Positions 17,260 to 27,345 of a stretch of DNA of 62,536 bases are shown piece after piece. The stretch covers positions 1 through 62,536 of the forward strand of contig CABYBK010000003.1 in assembly GCA_902517245.1 (NCBI GenBank), read 5' to 3'. The notes under the pieces were generated by a model. It worked only from the letters and a program-made list of their open reading frames with translations, made no database searches and was not told the DNA's origin. This DNA is from an uncultured Bacteroidota bacterium. Lineage in GTDB: Bacteria; Bacteroidota; Bacteroidia; Flavobacteriales; Flavobacteriaceae. Within the stretch, counting starts at the first letter, position 1, and each line of letters starts with the position of its first letter. The position numbers were made by a program, and so were the translations under genes.

Positions 17260-18999
17260 TTGGTAAAAATTATAACTCTGAAAACTTATATTCCCATTTT
17301 GAATTGGTTGCCAAATTATAAATTAGAGTATTTTAAAAATGATCTAATTTCTGGTATTACTGTGGCTATAATGCTTATCCCCCAAGGTATGGCTTATGCA
17401 CTGATTGCTGGTTTACCTCCAATTTATGGTTTATATGCTGCATTAACACCTCAGATTGTATATGCATTTTTAGGCACATCAAAACAACTTGCTGTAGGGC
17501 CTGTTGCAATGGATTCACTTCTTGTTGCCGCGGGCCTTGGAGCAATAAGTGTAGTTGGGCCAAGTCAATATATTCAAATGGCATTACTATTAGCTTTACT
17601 GATGGGCTTAATTCAGTTTGTTTTGGGTTTACTTAGAATGGGTTTTATTATAGCTTTTTTATCAAAACCTGTAATAAGTGGGTTTACCTCAGCTGCTGCA
17701 ATAATAATTGGTCTCAATCAAATAAAGCATATTTTAGGAATTTCAATTCCACAAAGCAACAAGATCCATATTTTCATCTCGTTGATAATGAATTCTCAAA
17801 CTCAAATAAATTTTTATACTCTTGCAATTGGCTTAATAAGTATTTTGCTCTTGATAGGAATAAAAAAATGGAATACTAAAATTCCATCAGCCCTTGTTGT
17901 AGTGATTATGAGTATATTTTATGTTAGTTTTATAAATTATGAACAAATGGGCTTAGCCATTGTTGGTAATATCCCTGATGGTCTACCAAATTTTATTTTC
18001 CCAGTTTTAGAATGGGATATTATTAAAAGTCTACTTCCAATTTCACTAACTATTGCTTTAGTTGGTTTCATGGAAGCTATTTCCATCGCAAAATCAATTG
18101 AAGAAAAAAATAAAACTGACGAAATCAATCCCAACCAGGAACTCATAGCATTGGGTGCATCAAATATAATAGGATCATTTTTTCAATCTTATCCTACATC
18201 GGGGGGATTTTCTCGAACAGCTGTGAATAATCAGTCAGGTGCTAAAACTGGTGTATCAGCCTTGATAAGTGCTATTATCGTGGGAGTAATTTTGAGTTTT
18301 TTTACGGATTGGTTTTACTATTTACCCAAAGCTGTATTAGGTGCTATTATAATTGTTGCTGTTACAAATCTAATTGATTATAAATATACATTTGGTTTGT
18401 ACAAAGAAAGAAAAGATGAGTTCTTTGTCCTAATATTTACATTCATAGGTACACTTTTTATAGGTATAACCGAAGGAATTTTATTTGGAATTATTTTATC
18501 GCTTTTACTTCTCGTTTATCGAACATCAAAACCACATTATGCTTTTTTAGGTCGAATTGGAACTACGAATTATTTCAAAAATATAGATAGATTTCCAGAC
18601 GAAGTGGTTTTACGTGATGATCTAATTATATTAAGATTTGATGCACAACTATTTTTTGGAAATATTCAATTTTTCAAGAATCTAGTCTTCGATTCAGTAA
18701 ATAATAATCACAGAAAAGTAAAAGGTTATATAATAAATGCTAGAACTATTAATTACATAGATAGCACTGCACTAGAGAAACTTACAGAAATAATTATCGA
18801 ACTTCAAAAAAAAGGGATTCGCGTCATGTTAGTTGGTGCTACTGGACCTACCCGTGATATGATAATAAAAAGTAAATTAATTAAAGTTTTAAAAAAGGGA
18901 AATCTATTTATAACTTCAGGGGATGCTACAGACAGTTTTGATGGGTTGAGAAAAAAGTCTCCTTTGCAAAAAAAATTAAGTAGACAAACCAATAAATAA
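17260..18999 (+). CDS. SulP family anion transporter with STAS domain (second copy)
   Basis: A 579-residue SulP/SLC26 permease: GITVAIMLIPQGMAYALIAGLPPIYGLYAAL marks the first helices, followed by AVGPVAMDSLL, SGFTSAAAIIIG and SYPTSGGFSRTAVNNQSGAKTG. A C-terminal STAS domain contains YIDSTALEKL. It lacks the long hydrophilic insertion of the copy at 1907 and is closer to sulfate-type SulPs. No ATG exists near the N-terminus: the listed start is TTG, and CTG at 17278 (reading KTYIPILNWLPNY next) is an alternative. It ends 18 bases before the persulfide-dioxygenase-like gene, so the two are probably one operon for sulfur-anion handling. Confidence 0.88.
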   Translation: MVKIITLKTYIPILNWLPNYKLEYFKNDLISGITVAIMLIPQGMAYALIAGLPPIYGLYAALTPQIVYAFLGTSKQLAVGPVAMDSLLVAAGLGAISVVGPSQYIQMALLLALLMGLIQFVLGLLRMGFIIAFLSKPVISGFTSAAAIIIGLNQIKHILGISIPQSNKIHIFISLIMNSQTQINFYTLAIGLISILLLIGIKKWNTKIPSALVVVIMSIFYVSFINYEQMGLAIVGNIPDGLPNFIFPVLEWDIIKSLLPISLTIALVGFMEAISIAKSIEEKNKTDEINPNQELIALGASNIIGSFFQSYPTSGGFSRTAVNNQSGAKTGVSALISAIIVGVILSFFTDWFYYLPKAVLGAIIIVAVTNLIDYKYTFGLYKERKDEFFVLIFTFIGTLFIGITEGILFGIILSLLLLVYRTSKPHYAFLGRIGTTNYFKNIDRFPDEVVLRDDLIILRFDAQLFFGNIQFFKNLVFDSVNNNHRKVKGYIINARTINYIDSTALEKLTEIIIELQKKGIRVMLVGATGPTRDMIIKSKLIKVLKKGNLFITSGDATDSFDGLRKKSPLQKKLSRQTNK

Positions 19000-19017
19000 A
19001 ATTGAAAAAATTTAATA

Positions 19018-20400
19018 ATGATTATTGAACAAATATATACAGGCTGCCTTTCTCAAGGCTCTTATTACATTGAGAGTAATGGTAAAGCAGCAGTAATTGA
19101 TCCTTTGCGAGAAATTTCACAATACATTGAAAAAGCAAAAAAAAATAATTCAAAAATCAAATATGTTTTTGAGACTCATTTTCATGCAGATTTTGTAAGC
19201 GGTCATGTTACCCTAGCCAAGGAAACCGGTGCAACAATAATTTATGGCCCAGAAGCTAAAACAGGTTACAATGCATTAATTGCAAAAGACAATCAAGAGT
19301 TCAAAATCGGAGAAATTTCTATAGTTGTTCTCCATACACCTGGCCATACCATGGAAAGCACAACTTATTTACTTCGTGATTCTTCGAATAAGGACATTGC
19401 TATTTTCACTGGCGACACTTTATTTTTAGGAGATGTAGGTCGCCCTGACTTGGCTCAAAAAGCTATAAATGTGACTCAAGAAGATCTTGCAGGGATTCTT
19501 TTTAATAGCCTGAGAAAAAAAATAATGCCTCTTGCGGATAATGTTCTTGTTTATCCTGCACATGGAGCTGGCTCTGCATGTGGTAAAAATCTTAGCAAGG
19601 AAACTGTTGGAACTTTAGGAGAACAAAAAAAGTCCAATTACGCTCTGAGATCAAACATGACAAAAAAGGAATTTATTAAAGAAGTAACAGAAGGACTTCT
19701 CCCACCGCCACAATATTTCCCCTTGAATGTAAAAATGAATAAAAATGGTTATGAGGATATTGATAAAGTATTACAAAGTGGAACCACTGCATTAGATCCC
19801 GACCTATTTGAAGAAATTGCAAACCAGAGTGGTGCTGTAATTCTAGATGTTAGACATCAAGAGGACTTTGCTAAAGAACATATCCCTCAATCAATTTTTA
19901 TAGGTATAGATGGAAGTTTTGCCCCATGGGTTGGAGCCATGATTGGTGATGTTACTCAGCCAATACTTCTATTAACACCAAAAGGCAGAGAAAAAGAGAC
20001 AGTGACTCGACTTGCCCGTGTTGGTTTTGATAATACCCTCGGATACCTAAAGGGTGGACTAGACGCTTGGAAAAAAAGTAAGCGAGATACAGACTTTGTA
20101 AATTGTATTGATGCTGAAAATTTTATAGAGTTAAACAAAAAAGAAAATCTGTCTATTTTGGATGTTAGAAAACCCGGAGAATATATTTCTGAAAACTTTC
20201 CAACATCCAAAAGCATACCTTTAGATTTCATTAATGAGAATATGAATTTGATTCCAAAAAATTCACCATTTTATATCCATTGCGCTGGTGGGTATAGGAG
20301 CATGATAGCTGCATCAATTTTAAAAAGCAGAGGGATTCATAATTTATTTGATGTAAAAGGAGGATTTAGTGCAATTAAAAAAGCTAGTAAAGATTTTTGA
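19018..20400 (+). CDS. Metallo-beta-lactamase / double-rhodanese protein (persulfide dioxygenase-like)
   Basis: A 460-residue three-domain protein. The N-terminal metallo-beta-lactamase domain has THFHADFVSGH (His54, His56, Asp58) and HTPGHTMESTTY, typical of ETHE1/Blh-type persulfide dioxygenases that oxidise glutathione or other persulfides to sulfite. Two rhodanese domains follow. The first (ILDVRHQEDFAKEHIP) has LLTPKG where the active-site Cys should be, so it is inactive. The second has HCAGGYRS with Cys422 and should transfer sulfane sulfur. It follows SulP by 18 bases, fitting oxidation of sulfide-derived sulfur with movement of the resulting anion. Confidence 0.88.
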   Translation: MIIEQIYTGCLSQGSYYIESNGKAAVIDPLREISQYIEKAKKNNSKIKYVFETHFHADFVSGHVTLAKETGATIIYGPEAKTGYNALIAKDNQEFKIGEISIVVLHTPGHTMESTTYLLRDSSNKDIAIFTGDTLFLGDVGRPDLAQKAINVTQEDLAGILFNSLRKKIMPLADNVLVYPAHGAGSACGKNLSKETVGTLGEQKKSNYALRSNMTKKEFIKEVTEGLLPPPQYFPLNVKMNKNGYEDIDKVLQSGTTALDPDLFEEIANQSGAVILDVRHQEDFAKEHIPQSIFIGIDGSFAPWVGAMIGDVTQPILLLTPKGREKETVTRLARVGFDNTLGYLKGGLDAWKKSKRDTDFVNCIDAENFIELNKKENLSILDVRKPGEYISENFPTSKSIPLDFINENMNLIPKNSPFYIHCAGGYRSMIAASILKSRGIHNLFDVKGGFSAIKKASKDF

Positions 20401-20596
20401 CTCATACCATAGTCAGCAGTTTTATTATAATTGGTCTAAGAATTGATTTTATCAAAAACTACAATTATCCAATTTCTTTGTTTCAAAAATTAATTTGAAA
20501 AATTTCATTTTTATTTAAGACTGACAAAATGGCAATATATTTTGGTTTTTTGTAATTTTACATCTTAATCAGATTTTAAATAACCTTCAAATTTAA

Positions 20597-22066
20597 ATGT
20601 CAGTAAAAGAATTACAGCCTTTGAGAAAAAATGCTTTGAAACAAAATAATGCTGAAACTTTAAATTCATTGGCTGAAGACAAAATTTCAAAAAAAGCATA
20701 TATTGAAAGCTATGGTTGTCAGATGAATTTCTCTGACAGTGAAGTAGTTGCATCTATACTTTCCAAAGATGGGTACACTATTACAGAGTATATCGATCAG
20801 GCCTCATTAATTCTTATTAATACATGCTCAATAAGAGAAAAGGCAGAGCAAACAGTTCGTAAGCGTCTTGAATATTTTAATTCCAAAAAAAATGAACATC
20901 CTGATAGAACTGTTGGGGTTTTGGGATGTATGGCTGAACGCTTAAAACATAAATTCTTAGAAGAAGAAAAGATTGTTGATCTTGTTGTAGGCCCAGATGC
21001 CTATAAAGACATTCCAAACCTATTAAGAGAGGTTGCGAATGATAAAGAAGCTGTAAACGTTCTACTGTCGAAGGAGGAAACTTACGGAGATATCGCTCCA
21101 GTGAGGTTAAACTCCAATGGTGTATCTGCTTTTGTGTCTATTACAAGAGGTTGTGATAATATGTGTACATTTTGTGTTGTGCCATTTACCAGAGGTAGAG
21201 AGCGCAGTAGAGATCCTAAAAGTATTCTAGCTGAAATTTCTAACCTAGCATCAAAAAATTATAAAGAAATTACCCTGCTTGGGCAAAACGTAGATAGTTA
21301 TCTATGGTATGGAGGGGGATTGAAAAAAGATTTTAGCAAAGCTTCTGCATTACAACAAAAAACAGCTTTAAGATTTGATGATCTTCTTAGTTTAGTAGCG
21401 AAGACAAATCCAAAAGTCAGAATTCGTTTTTCAACTTCCAATCCACAGGATATGTCATTAAGGGTTTTAAAGGTAATGGCTAAATACAATAATATATGTA
21501 ATTACATTCACCTTCCTGTACAGTCTGGAAGTAATGTAATTTTAAAAAAAATGAATCGAAAACACACAAAAGAAGAATATTTTCAGCTGATTGATAATAT
21601 AAGGTCAATAATTCCTGACTGTGGAATATCTCACGATATGATCGCCGGTTTCCCTAGTGAAACAGATCAGGATCATCAAGATACTTTAGATTTAATGGAC
21701 TACGTAAAATATGATTTTGGTTTCATGTTTGCTTACTCTGAGCGTCCTGGAACACTAGCAGCAAAAAAAATTATTGACGATGTGCCTGATGCTGTAAAAA
21801 AGAAAAGGCTAAATGAAATTATTCAAAAACAACAGGAACATAGTCATTATAGAACTGAAAAATATGTTGGAAAAACCGTCTGTGTTTTAATTGAAAAAAC
21901 TTCAAAGCGATCTGGAGATTATTGGAGTGGAAGAACTTCTCAAAATACTGTAGCAGTTTTTCCTAAAAAAAACTATCAAATGGGAGATTTTGTAGATGTT
22001 AAAATTACGAGTTGTACCTCTGCAACTCTTATTGGAGTCGCAATTCAATTATCAAAGAGCATTTAA
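20597..22066 (+). CDS. miaB: tRNA-2-methylthio-N6-dimethylallyladenosine synthase
   Basis: A 489-residue radical-SAM methylthiotransferase that adds a methylthio group to i6A37 in tRNAs reading U-starting codons. The N-terminal UPF0004 domain supplies three cluster cysteines (C41, C77, C111). The radical-SAM motif CDNMCTFC is at C186/C190/C193, and a C-terminal TRAM domain follows. It heads a run of same-strand genes through secG. Upstream (20401-20596) there is no gene; CTGACA at 20521 and a near -7 TAATTTTA at 20553-20560 are the only features I see there. Confidence 0.96.
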   Translation: MSVKELQPLRKNALKQNNAETLNSLAEDKISKKAYIESYGCQMNFSDSEVVASILSKDGYTITEYIDQASLILINTCSIREKAEQTVRKRLEYFNSKKNEHPDRTVGVLGCMAERLKHKFLEEEKIVDLVVGPDAYKDIPNLLREVANDKEAVNVLLSKEETYGDIAPVRLNSNGVSAFVSITRGCDNMCTFCVVPFTRGRERSRDPKSILAEISNLASKNYKEITLLGQNVDSYLWYGGGLKKDFSKASALQQKTALRFDDLLSLVAKTNPKVRIRFSTSNPQDMSLRVLKVMAKYNNICNYIHLPVQSGSNVILKKMNRKHTKEEYFQLIDNIRSIIPDCGISHDMIAGFPSETDQDHQDTLDLMDYVKYDFGFMFAYSERPGTLAAKKIIDDVPDAVKKKRLNEIIQKQQEHSHYRTEKYVGKTVCVLIEKTSKRSGDYWSGRTSQNTVAVFPKKNYQMGDFVDVKITSCTSATLIGVAIQLSKSI

Positions 22067-22068
22067 AT

Positions 22069-23334
22069 ATGGATTCATTACAGAGTATAAAACAACGTTT
22101 TGGTATTATAGGAAATAATTTAGGGTTAAATAGAGCGCTAGAAAAAAGTCTCAGAGTTTCAAATACGGATATATCTGTATTAGTTATTGGAGAGAGTGGT
22201 GTAGGAAAAGAAAGTATTCCTAAAATTATTCACCAATATTCCCATAGAAAACATAATAAATACATTGCCGTTAACTGTGGAGCTATTCCAGAAGGAACAA
22301 TTGATAGCGAGCTCTTCGGACACGAAAAAGGTGCTTTTACAGGTGCAACCCAAACACGTGGAGGTTATTTTGAAGTTGCTGATGGAGGAACTATTTTTTT
22401 AGATGAGGTGGGTGAATTACCCTTGCAAACTCAGGTCCGTCTTTTACGAGTTTTAGAAAGTGGTGAATTTATCAAGGTAGGATCTTCGAAAGTTCAAAAG
22501 ACTAATGTCAGAATTGTTGCGGCTACAAATGTTAATATAATTGATGCAATTGATAAAGGAAAATTTAGAGAAGATTTATACTATCGTTTAAGTACAGTTG
22601 ACATAGCTCTTCCTCCTCTTAGAGAAAGGAAAGAAGATATTGTGTTGTTATTTCGAAAATTTGCATCTGATTTTGCACAAAAATATCATATGCCCCCCAT
22701 CCAGTTGGATGAAAATGCTCGAGAACTATTAGCTGATTATCGCTGGAGTGGAAATATTCGACAATTACGCAATGTAGCTGAACAAATATCGGTGTTAGAG
22801 AAAGAAAGAAAAATTAATGCTGCTAGAATTCGTAGTTATCTTCCTAACCGAGAATCACAACTTCCTGCTTTAGTAAATAGAAAAAGTAGTGAAAGTGATT
22901 TTGCATCAGAAAGAGAAATTCTATATAAAGTTCTTTTTGATATGAAAAGTGATCTCAACGATTTGAAAAAGGTGACATTAGATTTAATAAAAAACAGTTC
23001 TGAAAGTGAAATAGCTGAAAAGAATCAAAACCTGATCGAGAAAATCTATGGTAAAGAATCTTATGATCAAGAAAAAACTAATATTGATCCAGTGTCGTTA
23101 GACTCGGACTTACCAGACATATCAAAAACGAAATCAGAAGACAAATACGATTATGTTGAAACTATTGAAGAAGAAGAACCACTTTCTTTACACGAAAAAG
23201 AACTTGAAATGATCAAGCAAGCTTTATTAAGATGTAAAGGAAAGCGTAAATTAGCAGCAAAGGAATTGGGTATTTCAGAAAGAACCCTTTATAGAAAAAT
23301 TAAACAATTTGATCTCAATGATATCGAATCTTAA
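22069..23334 (+). CDS. Orphan sigma-54-dependent transcriptional activator
   Basis: A 421-residue enhancer-binding protein with no N-terminal receiver or sensor domain. The AAA+ domain starts almost at once: Walker A GESGVGKE (41-48), the sigma-54 contact loop GAFTGA (88-93), and Walker B GGTIFLDEVGEL (106-117). A poorly conserved acidic linker of about 120 residues leads to a Fis-type helix-turn-helix (about 370-415, KRKLAAKELGISERTLYRKI). The ATG at 22069 is preferred over a longer frame that starts inside miaB, since it lies 2 bases after the miaB stop. With no sensor domain it may be controlled by its level or by a partner. lptE overlaps its 3' end. Confidence 0.92.
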   Translation: MDSLQSIKQRFGIIGNNLGLNRALEKSLRVSNTDISVLVIGESGVGKESIPKIIHQYSHRKHNKYIAVNCGAIPEGTIDSELFGHEKGAFTGATQTRGGYFEVADGGTIFLDEVGELPLQTQVRLLRVLESGEFIKVGSSKVQKTNVRIVAATNVNIIDAIDKGKFREDLYYRLSTVDIALPPLRERKEDIVLLFRKFASDFAQKYHMPPIQLDENARELLADYRWSGNIRQLRNVAEQISVLEKERKINAARIRSYLPNRESQLPALVNRKSSESDFASEREILYKVLFDMKSDLNDLKKVTLDLIKNSSESEIAEKNQNLIEKIYGKESYDQEKTNIDPVSLDSDLPDISKTKSEDKYDYVETIEEEEPLSLHEKELEMIKQALLRCKGKRKLAAKELGISERTLYRKIKQFDLNDIES

Positions 23335-23842
23335 CAAAATACTTTTAATCTTTTTTTTATTAATTAATACCCAAAGTTGTGGTATCTACTCATTTACAGG
23401 TGCATCTATCCCCCCTGGCGTTACAACTTTTCAAGTTAATTTTTTTGAGAATCTTGCCGGTAATCGTCCTGGATCTACAGTAGAACCAGGTTTAGACAAT
23501 GATTTTACAAATGCCCTGCAAGATATTATTATTAATCAAACTAACTTAAACTTAGTAAGTGAGGGTGGAGAATTAATTTACGAAGGGGAAATAACAAAGT
23601 ACAGCGTCACTCCAATGGCTGCAACAGCAGAAATTACAGCAGCACAAAATCGTCTTGAGATGTCAGTTGATTTCAGATTTTTTAATATTAAAAAAGAAGA
23701 TGATGATTTTGAAAAAAAATATTCTTTTTTTTATGATTTCCCTGCAGAATTACAAGTTTATGACGTAATTGATTCTGCACACAAGGAAATTTTTGATCGA
23801 ATTACGCAAGATATCTTTAATGACACACTAGCAAAATGGTAG
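23318..23842 (+). CDS. lptE: LPS assembly lipoprotein LptE
   Basis: A 174-residue lipoprotein starting at ATG 23318 (a longer frame begins at TTG 23309). The signal peptide ends NTQSC followed by GIYSFTGASIPPG, the typical Bacteroidota LptE start. LptE sits in the outer membrane as the plug of the LptD barrel and helps insert lipopolysaccharide. The start overlaps the end of the sigma-54 activator by 17 bases, and the stop overlaps the next gene by 7, so translation is coupled. Confidence 0.88.
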   Translation: MISNLNKILLIFFLLINTQSCGIYSFTGASIPPGVTTFQVNFFENLAGNRPGSTVEPGLDNDFTNALQDIIINQTNLNLVSEGGELIYEGEITKYSVTPMAATAEITAAQNRLEMSVDFRFFNIKKEDDDFEKKYSFFYDFPAELQVYDVIDSAHKEIFDRITQDIFNDTLAKW

Positions 23843-24540
23843 TTGATAATGCAAGTTCATTGTTTAAATTGTTGAATCAGTTTGATCCTCACAATCCTAA
23901 ACATTTAGATATTTTAGAAGAATTAATAGAAAAATATCCAAATTTTCATTTAATCAAAGCTTATTATCTTAAAGCTGTTCAGAAATTAAAGCCTGAAAAT
24001 TTTGATAAAACACTTTCATATACCTCAATATCAACATATGAAAGAGAAATACTTTATGAATTCATAGAAACCCCCTTTAATAATAAATCAACTCATTTAA
24101 ATTCTCAAACTCAAGAAGATATTTTTGATAAACAAAAAAACCTAAAGGAAGATGAGGAAACTTCTGATATTGAAAATTCTGGAAAAGTTCCTGAGACATT
24201 GGCATTTTCAGATTGGGTAACTTACCTCAGAAAACACAAAGAGCAAAAAAAGAGTTCAAGTATTGATGATAAATTTGACTTGGTAGATTCATTTTTATCT
24301 AAAAAAGAAAAAAAATTAGATCCTCAAATACCATATACAAATGAGGATTTAAGTGAAAAAAGCTGGATTGCCACTGATGAATTAATGACCGAAACTTTAG
24401 CAAAGGTATTTGTCAAACAAAAAAAATACGATAAAGCTCTAGAAGCCTATCAAATATTAGGTTTGAAATATCCAGAAAAAAACAGTTTCTTTGCACTTCG
24501 AATAAAAGAAATAAAAAAATCACAAAAACTGAAAGACTAA
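23836..24540 (+). CDS. Uncharacterised TPR-like protein between lptE and secG
   Basis: A 234-residue, highly charged protein without signal peptide or membrane helix. The N-terminal ~80 residues (LDILEELIEKYPNFHLIKAYYLKAV) and the C-terminal ~45 (ETLAKVFVKQKKYDKALEAY) look like helical, tetratricopeptide-type pairs, separated by a Glu/Lys/Ser-rich linker. A protein of this type commonly sits between lptE and secG in flavobacteria, from general familiarity with that gene order. Function is unknown; a cytoplasmic scaffolding role is possible. Confidence 0.75.
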   Translation: MVVDNASSLFKLLNQFDPHNPKHLDILEELIEKYPNFHLIKAYYLKAVQKLKPENFDKTLSYTSISTYEREILYEFIETPFNNKSTHLNSQTQEDIFDKQKNLKEDEETSDIENSGKVPETLAFSDWVTYLRKHKEQKKSSSIDDKFDLVDSFLSKKEKKLDPQIPYTNEDLSEKSWIATDELMTETLAKVFVKQKKYDKALEAYQILGLKYPEKNSFFALRIKEIKKSQKLKD

Positions 24541-24544
24541 TACA

Positions 24545-24901
24545 ATGAGTACATTTTCAATATTTATAGGACTTATAATTCTCGTATGCTTCTTACTAGT
24601 TTTGGTAGTAATGGTTCAAAACCCCAAGGGCGGTGGGCTTTCCTCTTCCTTCGGCGGGGGGACACAACAAGTAGGAGGTGTTCAAAAAACATCAGACTTT
24701 TTAGACAGAAGTACGTGGATATTAGCAACATTATTGCTTACGCTAATATTGATTTCAAATGCTACTCTATCATCTAACGACGAATCTCTTGATTCTAAAC
24801 TAATTGAAGATGGCTCAATCGAACAATCTATTCAAGAAACAACTGAGCAAACTTTTGATGAAATTCCAGAAATTCCAGAAGTCCCACAAGAAGATAAATA
24901 G
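24545..24901 (+). CDS. secG: Preprotein translocase subunit SecG
   Basis: A 118-residue inner-membrane protein with two helices (about 4-26 and 55-75) around the glycine-rich loop NPKGGGLSSSFGGG, the SecG hallmark. It stabilises the SecYEG channel. The C-terminal ~40 residues are an acidic tail (many Glu, Asp, Pro) found in Bacteroidota SecG. It is the last gene of the miaB-led group; groES follows after 105 bases with its own promoter region. Confidence 0.95.
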   Translation: MSTFSIFIGLIILVCFLLVLVVMVQNPKGGGLSSSFGGGTQQVGGVQKTSDFLDRSTWILATLLLTLILISNATLSSNDESLDSKLIEDGSIEQSIQETTEQTFDEIPEIPEVPQEDK

Positions 24902-24921
24902 TTTTTCGTTCGTAGCCTAAG

Positions 24922-24983
24922 CTGACAGGCTGACATTTTTTGTACCAAATTGACAGTAAAAATATGGTTGGCATAATTTCTGA
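24922..24983 (+). promoter_or_regulatory. groESL control region
   Basis: CTGACA occurs at 24922 and 24930, and TTGACA at 24950, upstream of TTGGCATAATTTCTGA (24968-24983). Two readings exist. One is a primary-sigma promoter, TTGACA with an 18-base spacer to TAATTT. The other is a sigma-54-like -24/-12 (TGGCA, six bases, CTGA, missing the -12 GC) with upstream repeats as activator sites. No CIRCE element is present. Confidence 0.5.
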
Positions 24984-25006
24984 AAACTAAAAAATAAATT
25001 TAAATA

Positions 25007-26937
<1,931 letters not shown>

Positions 26938-26951
26938 AATTTCTAGATGAT

Positions 26952-26982
26952 AAAAAAAGACTCCCTTAGGAGTCTTTTTTTT
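26952..26982. terminator. Bidirectional intrinsic terminator after groEL
   Basis: A GACTCC / GGAGTC stem (26959-26964 with 26969-26974), loop CTTA, flanked by seven A and eight T residues that also pair. It serves groEL on the plus strand and, from the other side, the metal module, whose last gene ends at 26981 and overlaps the T-run. Confidence 0.87.
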
Positions 26983-27319
26983 ATTCAATAGTTCTCCTGT
27001 AAATACAGCACACTGGAAGCTGATTGTAAACCTCTTCTTTGGCCTTAGCCAAAGAAGTATCATGTCCTATTAATGCTATTTTATTATGTACATTTTGAAG
27101 AGTAACTTTATTGGGGTCATATAATATTGAAATCATATTTGAGGGAATATCCCAACTTGCACTTTTAACACCTTTTAGACTAAGTGCTGATTTTTCAATA
27201 CGTTTTTTACACATCTCACAATTTCCGCTAACCTCAAAAGTTGATTTTTCAATCTTTTTATTTTGAGAATTAATTGATAATGGTACAATCAATATAAAGA
27301 GTAAAATAATTTTTTTCAA
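26981..27319 (-). CDS. Secreted heavy-metal-associated (HMA) protein
   Basis: A 112-residue protein with a signal peptide (KKIILLFILIVPLSINSQ), then a compact HMA/CopZ-like domain with the metal-binding CEMC motif (Cys34 and Cys37) and LKGVKSASWD. It ends in YNQLPVCCIYRR, a paired cysteine tail. There is no ATG nearby: TTG at 27319 was chosen because the signal peptide starts there; a TTG at 27358 gives 13 more residues and overlaps the receptor gene. It lies 26 bases after the TonB receptor, as last gene of the module. A periplasmic copper-type metal carrier is the likely role. Confidence 0.82.
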   Translation of the reverse strand: MKKIILLFILIVPLSINSQNKKIEKSTFEVSGNCEMCKKRIEKSALSLKGVKSASWDIPSNMISILYDPNKVTLQNVHNKIALIGHDTSLAKAKEEVYNQLPVCCIYRRTIE

Positions 27320-27345
27320 AGCTTTCAATTTTTTTATTAATGTAA

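Noticed and set aside
20521-20550. Sigma-54-type promoter before miaB
   Set aside because: CTGACA and TGGCA are present, but no TTGC-like -12 follows at the right distance, so I do not call it a promoter; it is only mentioned as a parallel to groESL.
24586-24777. A 63-residue plus-strand frame inside secG
   Set aside because: It is a shifted copy of the secG reading frame with no independent support.
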